Assembly: GCA_022508265.1 (NCBI GenBank)
Contig: JAFLVP010000008.1
Location: forward strand, 1-53,744
From: Clostridiales bacterium
Lineage (GTDB): Bacteria > Bacillota > Clostridia > Christensenellales > Borkfalkiaceae
DNA length: 53,744 nucleotides
Reading direction: 5' to 3'
Shown: piece by piece, positions 42,901 to 48,726 of the stretch
Position numbering within the stretch: position 1 is the stretch's first letter
Layout of the letters: every line of letters starts with the position of its first letter
Program-made: the position numbers and the translations under genes
The notes under the pieces: generated by a model
The model's database searches: none
The model's input: the letters and a program-made list of their open reading frames with translations, nothing else
Told to the model about the DNA's origin: nothing

Positions 42901-43118
42901 AAGATATAACTTTCCCAGCTCTTCATAATATTACGGTGGGAAGCTATTCTCTGTTGAAGGGCGGCATTCGTCTGCCCGTAAACTTCGGAAAGATGGTTTG
43001 CGCTTTCATCAAAAATTCTGTCCTGCATAAATATTGCATATAACACTATGATGACGACGAGTACTACCGACATTGCCGCAATTATTAAGCCGTTGATAAT
43101 TTTTCTCTTTGATCGCAT
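39975..43118 (-). CDS. Hybrid sensor histidine kinase with extracytoplasmic sensor and two receivers
   Basis: 1,047 aa. Membrane helices at ~10-30 and ~356-378 flank a ~325-residue extracytoplasmic sensor that looks Cache-like. A PAS domain (~390-510) follows. HisKA has His541 in SNMSHDIRTPMNA, and the HATPase motifs are LRINQVMLNLLSNAVKY, DNGLGM and GTGLGMAI. Two receiver domains follow, with phospho-acceptor Asp835 (VVVLDWKMPEMDG) and Asp973 (MIFMDVQMPVMNG). An acidic linker separates the receivers. With the downstream regulator and Hpt it forms a complete multistep phosphorelay. The ribosome binding site AGAGG precedes the ATG, and its own promoter lies at 43165-43193. The signal sensed cannot be told from sequence. 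Confidence 0.93.
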   Translation of the reverse strand: MRSKRKIINGLIIAAMSVVLVVIIVLYAIFMQDRIFDESANHLSEVYGQTNAALQQRIASHRNIMKSWESYILEKAQHPDEKEQQEFERFIDTQKKNLNVTRFSFINTMNMSLPQEDEDKDKIYAMDRDGRRYLLELRRSPKFLFKEGEDAAVACMRTYIPGTGIEVKDKYGSVIAPKGQKRNDYNEKDRFIMVAVMFDSSHYYTAPGDDSAFRYNGIAFFFDVEDISYSIEVDAFDGQGNTFLVLPNGLEEESTGLVLLQSGKDKFFKTGDDEQLNFLKFLSEKTKMKKKDITSLQNEWERIDNEEIGSYTTTFRGNNGKEYYLNCRKVAFNDWIMVGAVPADVVNESMTSLRTLTIIVMAAIFIVLGGGVAWFIIMSNKRKMQDKELAIKSREGLFDLLTDNTRDIFALFDARTGEAEYVSQNVQTVLGLDVEEVKKDVFKILTSSEETIKEMKKHYSSENLSEGYVIEELPMKNAKDGTEYWFRLGVNASQHKGSTRQVLMLSDRTKERQMRADLEAALQIAKSANEAKSNFLSNMSHDIRTPMNAIIGFATLLEKDVENPEKVREYIRKISFSSHHMLSLINDILDMSKIESGKSTIHIAEFSFPELLEELYSIIINQVKSKNQTFEMHTKGNIPELVYGDKLRINQVMLNLLSNAVKYTPVGGDIQLNVEALKESVHNHAHLRLTVKDNGLGMSEDFVKVIFEPFSRETTAATREIQGTGLGMAITKQIIDLMGGTITVKSKRGKGSEFVVEFELAKVIQTYGDAKEFWTQHHISSLLVVDDDSDVCIEVKELMSDTGVAVDYCMSGKEAIAKIEAMKKGDIKYDVVVLDWKMPEMDGLETAKRIRAITGESLPIMFLSSYNYEDIEDEAKKAGIHAFLPKPFFVSNFRNAVAKLNDEEEQEVPETEEEASMEGLNILAAEDNPINAEILGELLDIEGATCTIVENGKLAVEAFEKCEPGTYDMIFMDVQMPVMNGHEASKAIRACSHPEAKTIPIIAMTANAFDDDKKMAYDAGMNAHVAKPIDMAVLKKTVAKLRGGHNE

Positions 43119-43164
43119 ATTGACCTCTTGTACTGATAAATACTATAAATCCATTATATAATCT

Positions 43165-43193
43165 ATCATATCATACCTGAATTAATATATCAA
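43165..43193 (-). promoter_or_regulatory. Sigma-A promoter for the phosphorelay operon
   Basis: On the minus strand, TTGATA (43193-43188), a 17-nt spacer and TATGAT (43170-43165), about 45 nt before the kinase start. Confidence 0.65.
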
Positions 43194-43252
43194 CAAATAT
43201 GTCGAAAAAAATTTCAAAAATTAGTACATATGAACAATAAGCCTTTGGGGAC

Positions 43253-43271
43253 CCCCCAGACTATCCGGGGG
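43253..43271. other. C/G-rich hairpin of unknown role
   Basis: CCCCC ... GGGGG arms with a 9-10 nt loop. TTTT follows on the plus strand, but no plus-strand gene is present to terminate. It lies between repeat copy 1 and the kinase promoter. The rest of 43200-43283 shows nothing else. Confidence 0.35.
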
Positions 43272-43283
43272 TTTTCCGTATAC

Positions 43284-43382
43284 AAAAAATCTGGCGTTAA
43301 TTAACGCCAGACCTAAAAAAGTTTTACATTACGGAAAACCTGTGGATTTATTTAACTTTTTTATCTCTAAGTGTTGCACTTA
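43284..43382 (-). repeat. Structured repeat, copy 1 (downstream of the GT80-like gene)
   Basis: Copy 1 of a ~100-bp repeat whose other copy is at 45412-45511. Read on the minus strand it has a TAAGTG-CAA-CACTTA hairpin, a conserved AAGTTAAATAAATC stretch, a variable inner hairpin, and a perfect 22-bp palindrome (43290-43311, arms TCTGGCGTTAA/TTAACGCCAGA) followed by TTTTTT. The last element should work as the transcription terminator of the gene ending at 43400. The GTTGCACTT end also recalls terminal sequences of IS30-type elements, so this may be an IS remnant. Confidence 0.75.
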
Positions 43383-43399
43383 ACACAAAATCAAATTAC

Positions 43400-45244
43400 T
43401 TAATCATTGGGGGTTATTAAAAACCCTTGATTATCCACGTCATAGCCATTAGTATCCGCATCTTCGGCCAACCCATTAACAGCCCTTAGCCAAGCCTTAA
43501 ATTTATCTTCATAATAGGCTTTATATATATTATTGCCATGCTCTTCGGATGAATAGTATTCAATAAGCTGCTTATACAAATTACCAATATTGAAAAACGC
43601 AGTTATATCTTCTTTGCCATTCTTATCATGGTCCAGCAACGTTCCGTTAGCATATCTTCCACTGATATTTGTATCACTGTCTATAGCGGTATCTACCGTC
43701 GCTATAACAAATTTAATATCAACTGACTGCTCGTAACCCGTATAGGTACCCGAAGACAGTCCGCAAAGCGAGATGTCGACACCGAGATATGCCAAATTCT
43801 CAGCGGCAGTACCAAACGGGATCAAACCGATATATTTACCGATTGAATCCTGTTCGTGGAACGCCGACAACAGATTATCATACAGCTTATCGTATCGGTA
43901 ATCCTGCTCATTGACAGAAACGTCGTAATGCTGATTCCAGGTTTCGTGTTCACCCAAAACTTCGCTTGGATGCCCCTTCAATACGATATCATAATCTTTA
44001 CCGTATTTTAAATAAGTAAATTTAAGTGTAACCAGATAATCAATATAATAATTAAAACAATCTACTTTTATAGCATCCAGAAATTCCTGTTCAGGTAACG
44101 CATTATTTTCGTAATTGGTTGCATCTTTTAATTCATTTATAAATAACTGATAATCCTCTTCCTTGCCAAACAGGAAATCTGTCTTATACATACTCTTTAA
44201 TTCGTCATACGAATCGGGTACTTGACTTGCATCCGTCACGTCGACATAACCAAAATATTTTGCAAGATGAGGATAGGAGTTAGCTCTTGAACCTATAAAA
44301 ACAAGTTTTTCTGAGGGTACCTCGGTTACATTGTCTGAAAGCGTTGAACGAGTCAAAGTACTGTAAGTATCTTCGAAATATTCCCCGTACATAAGTTTAA
44401 GATAATTCTTTTTTTGGGCAGGTTGCAATCTTTCAACTCTTTCACTGATACTTCCGAAGTCAAAATTTATTCTTATATCCGTATTTCCTTCAAAGCCGAA
44501 TACGGGGAGTAATTTTGTTTTACAATTCTCCGAGCCTAACATTTCAAGACGATTTTTAATGTTAACCTCATCTTGAATAAGATATTTTACGTTACTTAGT
44601 GTCGCTGCAGGATAAGCCAAATCATATCCTATATCAAAATTTACTTTATGCTTTTTTTTAGATAATATGGTAGCTATCTTTGATTTGACTGAGGTAATGT
44701 CTTCTAAAAACTTTTCATAAGGTTCATCGGTGGAGGAGTCAACAGTCTTGCCGGTGATATAATCGCTGTCTAATCCTTTATAAGTTTCACCGCCGATTTC
44801 ACAAAGCACAATTTGATACTGATTATTTTTCAGTTCAGCGCTTGCAACCAAACCAAACCCCATCAATACGGTGTAATCGCAAACATAAATATTAAACTTT
44901 TCATTACCGTTTACGTTCAGGTCTTTAATTTTGTCAACGACGGTATCAAAATCGGCATTGGTAAACCCTGTACTGGTATTGTTTGCCTTATCAAATCCGA
45001 TATTGCTAAAACCTGTAACGTTATCTATACCGTTGTACGTTTTGCCTCTCTCGATAAAAGCATAGGTCTCATTACCGTTATTTATACAGTCCAGAGCAGC
45101 TAAGACAGGCGGAATTGTTGCAAGAGTAAAAATTATATTGTATTCTTTTCCGGATTCATTATTATTTTCCGGATTGCACCCGACAAACGCAACCGTAGTA
45201 AATGCACAGAGCAACGATAAAATTATACAAATTAGTTTTTTCAT
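43400..45244 (-). CDS. Lipoprotein resembling GT80 sialyltransferases
   Basis: 614 aa with lipobox AFVGC (Cys23). Several blocks line up, as I recall the family, with GT80 sialyltransferases of Pasteurella and Photobacterium, some of which are lipoproteins too. They are FDFGSISE (D262, near the family's D/E-D/E-G motif), LQPAQKKNYLKLMYG, EKLVFIGS, KDYDIVLKGHP (His425; the HP histidine is the proposed general acid) and GLSSGTY (Ser497-Ser498; the SS motif that contacts CMP). They occur in the family order, but a ~100-residue insert separates the VFIGS and KGHP blocks. The expected acidic pair before Gly is D-F here, so the catalytic base is uncertain. If active it would transfer sialic acid or a similar CMP-sugar outside the membrane, which is odd because CMP-sugars are cytoplasmic. 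The gene is more AT-rich than its neighbours and flanked by repeats, suggesting transfer. It has its own promoter. Confidence 0.6.
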   Translation of the reverse strand: MKKLICIILSLLCAFTTVAFVGCNPENNNESGKEYNIIFTLATIPPVLAALDCINNGNETYAFIERGKTYNGIDNVTGFSNIGFDKANNTSTGFTNADFDTVVDKIKDLNVNGNEKFNIYVCDYTVLMGFGLVASAELKNNQYQIVLCEIGGETYKGLDSDYITGKTVDSSTDEPYEKFLEDITSVKSKIATILSKKKHKVNFDIGYDLAYPAATLSNVKYLIQDEVNIKNRLEMLGSENCKTKLLPVFGFEGNTDIRINFDFGSISERVERLQPAQKKNYLKLMYGEYFEDTYSTLTRSTLSDNVTEVPSEKLVFIGSRANSYPHLAKYFGYVDVTDASQVPDSYDELKSMYKTDFLFGKEEDYQLFINELKDATNYENNALPEQEFLDAIKVDCFNYYIDYLVTLKFTYLKYGKDYDIVLKGHPSEVLGEHETWNQHYDVSVNEQDYRYDKLYDNLLSAFHEQDSIGKYIGLIPFGTAAENLAYLGVDISLCGLSSGTYTGYEQSVDIKFVIATVDTAIDSDTNISGRYANGTLLDHDKNGKEDITAFFNIGNLYKQLIEYYSSEEHGNNIYKAYYEDKFKAWLRAVNGLAEDADTNGYDVDNQGFLITPND

Positions 45245-45302
45245 AGAATTTTCTCCGAAGCAATAAACCGATATAACAACATATAATAATTTAATTATAT
45301 TT

Positions 45303-45330
45303 ATTATACTATTTTCAGATTTTTTGTCAA
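45303..45330 (-). promoter_or_regulatory. Consensus promoter of the GT80-like lipoprotein gene
   Basis: On the minus strand, TTGACA (45330-45325), a 16-nt spacer and TATAAT (45308-45303), about 60 nt before the start codon. Confidence 0.85.
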
Positions 45331-45411
45331 GTTGATTTTATTATTTAGAGGTATTGCCAATAAATTTAAAGCAATACGTGGTGCATCTTTCTTACTGAAA
45401 TTAAAGCAGCA

Positions 45412-45511
45412 AAAAAATCTGGCGTTAATTAACGCCAGACCGAAAAAGGTTTTGGGCTTTAAAAAACCCCGTTGATTTATTTAACTTATTTCTCTCTAAG
45501 TGTTGCACTTA
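45412..45511 (-). repeat. Structured repeat, copy 2 (upstream of the GT80-like gene)
   Basis: Same orientation and order of elements as copy 1. The 22-bp palindrome (45418-45439), the AAGTTAAATAAATC stretch and the TAAGTGCAACACTTA hairpin are identical or nearly so. The inner hairpin differs in sequence but keeps its pairing (GGTTTT/AAAACC). It lies after the independent terminator of the uL15-fusion gene, so it is not needed to end that transcript. Confidence 0.75.
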
Positions 45512-45539
45512 GTTTGACAATTTACTTTTACATTAAAAT

Positions 45540-45565
45540 GCCCGTGCGCTAAAATGCGCACGGGC
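45540..45565 (-). terminator. Terminator of the uL15-fusion gene
   Basis: A perfect stem GCCCGTGCGC/GCGCACGGGC with a 6-nt loop, 7 nt after the stop codon. The following T-tract is modest (ATTTTAATG). Confidence 0.75.
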
Positions 45566-45571
45566 TGATAA

Positions 45572-47080
45572 TTAAGCTTGGGTCTTTATGACTTGTCCGC
45601 CGGTTAAAAGTATCATTTTTTCCGCGTCGACAGAGAACATGTCCGCCTCGACAATGAGTTTTTTGTTCAGCGTACCGCGGGCAAGCACCTTAACGTAGGT
45701 AATCTTCTTATCGAAGCCCGCAACACGCTTTTTGATTTCTTCCAAAGTGACTTTTTCGCCGTCTTTAAAACACTCGGACAGCACGTCTATGTTTACTATT
45801 CCTTTCTTGGTGGTATCCGCCTTTCTCGCGCTGTGAATTACGAGCGCCTCGGCGACGTCGTCCGCCATAAGTTCTTTAACCTCCTGTACCTTGACCTCGG
45901 CACGGGGCTCTATGCTGAACATTGGTACGATAGGCTCGTCGGGCAAATCTTCAAATTCAATCTTTTTGTTGGAGCGGGTTACCTTTATAAGTCCGCGCTT
46001 TATGAGCGGCAGGGTCTCCTCGTAGGGATAATCTTTTACGAAGTCCTCGCTCTCTTTTTCCACGAATTTAAGTCCGTATTTCTCCATTACCGCGTCAATG
46101 AGCTCGGTCGCGTACTTGACGCGGCGGGGGTTCTTTATGCGGTACAGACAGGGCAGCTCCTCAAAGCGCTTTGCCTCCGAACGTTCGACCTTATATTTGG
46201 TCTCGGCGTAGTCGTCGGGATTGAGCGGCAAATAGAGATACAGAGATTTTCCGCGAAGCACAAAGCGGCATATCTTGTTTCTGCCGTTTTTAACGTTTTC
46301 GTGACTCCAGCTTATGCGCGTTGTAACTTTCTTATAGCTTAAACAATAGTTTTTAAGGGTGTTGTAGTATTCCCTTACCTCGTCCCTTGCCTGAATAAGC
46401 TTGGCGGTAAACGACTTGTTGTACATAAAGTAAATTGCCGTTCCGTCCTCGCCGCGAACGATTGCGCCGCTCTCCGATTCCTGAACATTGCCCCCCTCAT
46501 ATGCCGCAATTACCTGCGCATTGTCGTCTTCGGGAGCCTCTTCAGGATTGTCCTCTTCTACAACTTCGGGAACTTCCTCGGTTACCTTTTCAAGTTGCTC
46601 TTCTTCTACAACTTCGGGAACCTCCTCGGTTACCTCTTCGGGCTGTTCTTCTTCGACTACCGCAGGAACTTCCTCGGGCACCTCTTCGGGCTGTTCTTCT
46701 TCGACTACTGCAGGAACTTCCCCGGGCACCTCTTCGGGCTGTTCTTCTTCGACTACTTCAGGAACTTCCTCGGGCACCTCTTCGGGTTGCTCTTCTTCGA
46801 TTACTGCGGGAACAACTACGGGTTGCGGCTCAACTGCCGCAGGCTGTGCTTGGGTTACTGCTTTATGCTCTTGCGCTGCGGCTTGAGGCTTTGCCTGCTC
46901 TTCAGAAGGGTTGTTAAGGGGATTCATAATTACCTTAATTACAGGACGGCGCTTGCGCAAAACAAGTATGAAGACAGTGCCGAGTATTGCTACGAGCACG
47001 ACAAAAATAATCAGTGCAATCAAAAAAATTAAAAGTGTAGTTTGCGTATCCAGCAATAACAGCGAAATCATATTATCCAT
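45572..47080 (-). CDS. Membrane-anchored protein with C-terminal ribosomal uL15-like domain
   Basis: 502 aa. A membrane helix (~15-41) ends in RKRRPVIKVIM. A Gln/Ala linker is followed by a Pro/Glu-rich tandem repeat region (~94-180, units like VVEEEQPEEVPEEVPE). The soluble domain (~205-335: YNKSFTAKL, GRNKICRFVLRGK, TKYKVERS, RRVKYATEL) is shared with the 299-aa protein at 22781-23680. The C-terminal ~80 residues (~422-501) resemble the C-terminal half of ribosomal protein uL15: VNIDVLSECF, then VKVLARGTLNKKLIVEADMF, then a hydrophobic helix and GG-x-V. It is not the ribosomal gene itself, since it lacks the basic N-terminal half and has no ribosomal operon context. Possible roles include tethering ribosomes or RNA at the membrane, which is speculative. 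Single-gene transcript with its own promoter and terminator. Confidence 0.82.
   Translation of the reverse strand: MDNMISLLLLDTQTTLLIFLIALIIFVVLVAILGTVFILVLRKRRPVIKVIMNPLNNPSEEQAKPQAAAQEHKAVTQAQPAAVEPQPVVVPAVIEEEQPEEVPEEVPEVVEEEQPEEVPGEVPAVVEEEQPEEVPEEVPAVVEEEQPEEVTEEVPEVVEEEQLEKVTEEVPEVVEEDNPEEAPEDDNAQVIAAYEGGNVQESESGAIVRGEDGTAIYFMYNKSFTAKLIQARDEVREYYNTLKNYCLSYKKVTTRISWSHENVKNGRNKICRFVLRGKSLYLYLPLNPDDYAETKYKVERSEAKRFEELPCLYRIKNPRRVKYATELIDAVMEKYGLKFVEKESEDFVKDYPYEETLPLIKRGLIKVTRSNKKIEFEDLPDEPIVPMFSIEPRAEVKVQEVKELMADDVAEALVIHSARKADTTKKGIVNIDVLSECFKDGEKVTLEEIKKRVAGFDKKITYVKVLARGTLNKKLIVEADMFSVDAEKMILLTGGQVIKTQA
46545..46810 (-). repeat. 48-bp tandem repeats encoding Pro/Glu/Val-rich 16-mers
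   Basis: About five to six head-to-tail units, each coding roughly VVEEEQPEEVPEEVPE with minor changes. The high DNA identity between units suggests recent slippage or unequal exchange. Copy number may vary between strains, changing the length of an extended acidic spacer. Confidence 0.85.
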
Positions 47081-47135
47081 TTGTTACCCTACTTCTCCTT
47101 ACGTCAAAATACGTTACAATGCCTGAAAATGAGGC

Positions 47136-47170
47136 GGCTGACACATAGTTTTACAAGCGTGATGTCAGCC
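47136..47170 (-). promoter_or_regulatory. Leader hairpin of the uL15-fusion mRNA
   Basis: In the ~115-nt leader, GGCTGACA (47170-47163) can pair perfectly with TGTCAGCC (47143-47136) around a 19-nt loop. It is followed by a small GCCT/AGGC hairpin. There is no T-run, so it is not a terminator. Confidence 0.45.
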
Positions 47171-47205
47171 ACAAAGTCCCGTTTACACAAAAATATACCA
47201 AATAC

Positions 47206-47233
47206 ATTGTACCACAATATCAGATTATGTCAA
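47206..47233 (-). promoter_or_regulatory. Promoter of the uL15-fusion gene
   Basis: On the minus strand, TTGACA (47233-47228), a 16-nt spacer and TACAAT (47211-47206). It starts 7 nt after the stop codon of the collagen-like gene. Confidence 0.75.
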
Positions 47234-47240
47234 TAGAAAT

Positions 47241-47441
47241 TTAATTTGTTTTCCCATAAATAACGTGTTCTGTAGCGCCTGTGGGACCCGTAACGCCCGT
47301 TGCTCCGGTTGCGCCCGTGATGCCGGTAAACGACGTGACATACACCGTTCTGTCAGTGCCGCAGCAACCGCAACCGTTGTTATTGCCGCCGCAACCGTTG
47401 TTGCAGCAGGCAAATAAAATAAAAATTCTTTCAGAAATCAT
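47241..47441 (-). CDS. 66-aa Cys-rich collagen-like protein
   Basis: A hydrophobic start (MISERIFILFACC) leads into a Cys/Gly/Asn-rich segment (CCNNGCGGNNNGCGCCG), then about five collagen Gly-X-Thr triplets (GITGATGATGVTGPTGAT) and a short tail. Collagen-like Gly-X-Thr tracts occur in exosporium and surface proteins of Bacillota, where the threonines are often glycosylated. Ribosome binding site GAGGTG 8 nt before the ATG. It follows the GT2 gene by 13 nt, so both are probably on one transcript, and the transferase could modify these threonines (inference). It is too short to say whether it is exported, but the hydrophobic N-terminus and Cys cluster would suit a spore-coat or envelope location. 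Confidence 0.72.
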   Translation of the reverse strand: MISERIFILFACCNNGCGGNNNGCGCCGTDRTVYVTSFTGITGATGATGVTGPTGATEHVIYGKTN

Positions 47442-47454
47442 TGAGTTTACACCT

Positions 47455-48513
47455 CTAATTAAGTTTGTTTTTAAAATATTCTTTGTTGTGAAGGTAGGCG
47501 GGACTGTCAGGTTTATCCGCGCCCGCCGCCTCGTTGTAAAAAATTGCTTTTTGCCTTTCGCCGAGCCTGTCGTATAGCACGCAGAGCTGAATATTGGGAA
47601 TAAACCCGCAGTAGTCGAGGTTTATAAATCCGCCGCCCTTGATATCGGGTTTGCGGCGGAGCGCAAGCTCGTACCAGAAAATTGCGGTATCGTTGTCGTT
47701 TGCTTTCATTGCCCTCTCGCCCAAAATACAGCACACGTCACTGCGCGGCGGGGCGAGCGCGAACGATTTTAAGAGTGCGTCTACCCCCTCCTGCTCTTTT
47801 CCGAGCGCGGTATAAGCGTGATATAGATTGACGCACGCTTCGAGTTTGTTTTCTATCCAGCCGTCGCCCGAAAGGTAGTCCTCTAAAACGGCACAGCTCT
47901 CCGAATACATTTTGTTGAAAAGAAGCTCTCTGCCGTAGTAAAATTTGCTCCGCCCGTCGAGATTATCCCCGCGGGCAATCTTTCTTTGAAGAATCGAAAG
48001 ATTGCGCAAAGGGTCGCCGGACTTGACTTTTTTGTGGAAAACCGGCGCGTCAAGATAGACCCTTTTACCGCGCGGAACGATTGCCTCGTGCACTGCGCCT
48101 TCGAAGCGGAAATTCATACTCCTTTTCATAATGCGTTCGCGATAATACACAAAGGTCGGCTTGTCGTTATCGAACGCCGTGGCGTAGGGCAGATAAGCCA
48201 TATCAAAACCGTCCGAATTTGCAAGCTCTTTGATTTTCAGACAGTTCTCGTCCGTTATGACGTCGTCGGCGTCGAGCCACATAACGTAGTCACCCGTTGC
48301 TCTTTCAAACGCGAAATTGCGGGCGGCGGAAAAGTCGTCGCGCCACTCGAAAAAATATACGCCGTCTGTAAACTTGCGCGCTATTTCAACCGTGTCGTCC
48401 GTGGAGCCCGTGTCAACCACTATTATCTCGTCGGCAAATTTTGCCGCACAGGATAGACAGCGTGCTAAAACCTCCTCTTCATTTTTGACAATAAGGCAGA
48501 CGCTTAACCTCAT
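47455..48513 (-). CDS. GT2-family glycosyltransferase with helical (TPR-like) C-terminus
   Basis: 352 aa. The GT-A fold domain (~1-215) starts with LSVCLIVKNEEEVLARCL, has IIVVDTGSTDDT for nucleotide-sugar binding and the metal-binding DADD at 81-84 in VMWLDADD. The C-terminal ~130 residues are helical repeats like those in SunS-type and related peptide or surface-protein glycosyltransferases. No signal peptide or membrane helix, so it acts in the cytoplasm. The ribosome binding site AGGAGGATATAA is excellent. A TATAAT lies at 48545-48540 but its -35 region falls in a hairpin, so the promoter is unclear. The gene for a Thr-rich collagen-like protein follows 13 nt later and is the most natural acceptor candidate. 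Confidence 0.87.
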   Translation of the reverse strand: MRLSVCLIVKNEEEVLARCLSCAAKFADEIIVVDTGSTDDTVEIARKFTDGVYFFEWRDDFSAARNFAFERATGDYVMWLDADDVITDENCLKIKELANSDGFDMAYLPYATAFDNDKPTFVYYRERIMKRSMNFRFEGAVHEAIVPRGKRVYLDAPVFHKKVKSGDPLRNLSILQRKIARGDNLDGRSKFYYGRELLFNKMYSESCAVLEDYLSGDGWIENKLEACVNLYHAYTALGKEQEGVDALLKSFALAPPRSDVCCILGERAMKANDNDTAIFWYELALRRKPDIKGGGFINLDYCGFIPNIQLCVLYDRLGERQKAIFYNEAAGADKPDSPAYLHNKEYFKNKLN

Positions 48514-48560
48514 TTATATCCTCCTGTACGGCTATTACTATTATATGCAAAGCGCAAAAA

Positions 48561-48590
48561 AACGGCGCGCAATATTTTTGCGCGCCGTTT
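48561..48590. terminator. Bidirectional-looking terminator hairpin
   Basis: Stem AACGGCGCGC/GCGCGCCGTT with T-runs on both sides (GTTTTT on plus, GTTTTTT on minus). It separates the ABC transporter operon, which stops at 48727, from the GT2 gene at 48513. Confidence 0.8.
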
Positions 48591-48603
48591 TTGTAACAAA
48601 ATG

Positions 48604-48641
48604 CGTTAAATCAAGCATATATTGGGGGCAATTTGATTTTT
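48604..48641. repeat. Direct repeat, copy A (39-bp family)
   Basis: Pairs with 48682-48720, 78 bp away in the same orientation, at roughly 80% identity; the core GGGGGCAA and flanking GCATAT are shared. It lies between the ABC operon stop and its terminator. No gene seen in 48593-48726. Confidence 0.6.
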
Positions 48642-48681
48642 GCTCCTTTTTTTAGAGCAATTATGTTTTATTGCGGAATTT

Positions 48682-48720
48682 CGTTATTTAAGGCATATGT
48701 CGGGGGCAATTGATATTTCA
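48682..48720. repeat. Direct repeat, copy B (39-bp family)
   Basis: Second copy, beginning 6 nt past the stop of the 264-aa permease gene. A small TTGCTC/GAGCAA hairpin lies between the two copies. Confidence 0.6.
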
Positions 48721-48726
48721 GGGCCT

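Noticed and set aside
43284-45511. Integron attC sites around the GT80-like gene
   Set aside because: The repeats are structured and one GTTRRRY-like word occurs, but the paired R and L boxes with correct spacing are absent and there is no tyrosine integrase in the window.
46435-46917. Plus-strand open frame rich in Leu/Pro/Arg
   Set aside because: It is the complement of the Pro/Glu tandem repeats of the uL15-fusion gene; repetitive composition keeps the frame open, and there is no ribosome binding site or family match.
48604-48720. CRISPR array from the two 39-bp repeats
   Set aside because: Only two imperfect copies and no Cas genes; the spacing is a single 40-bp gap containing a hairpin.
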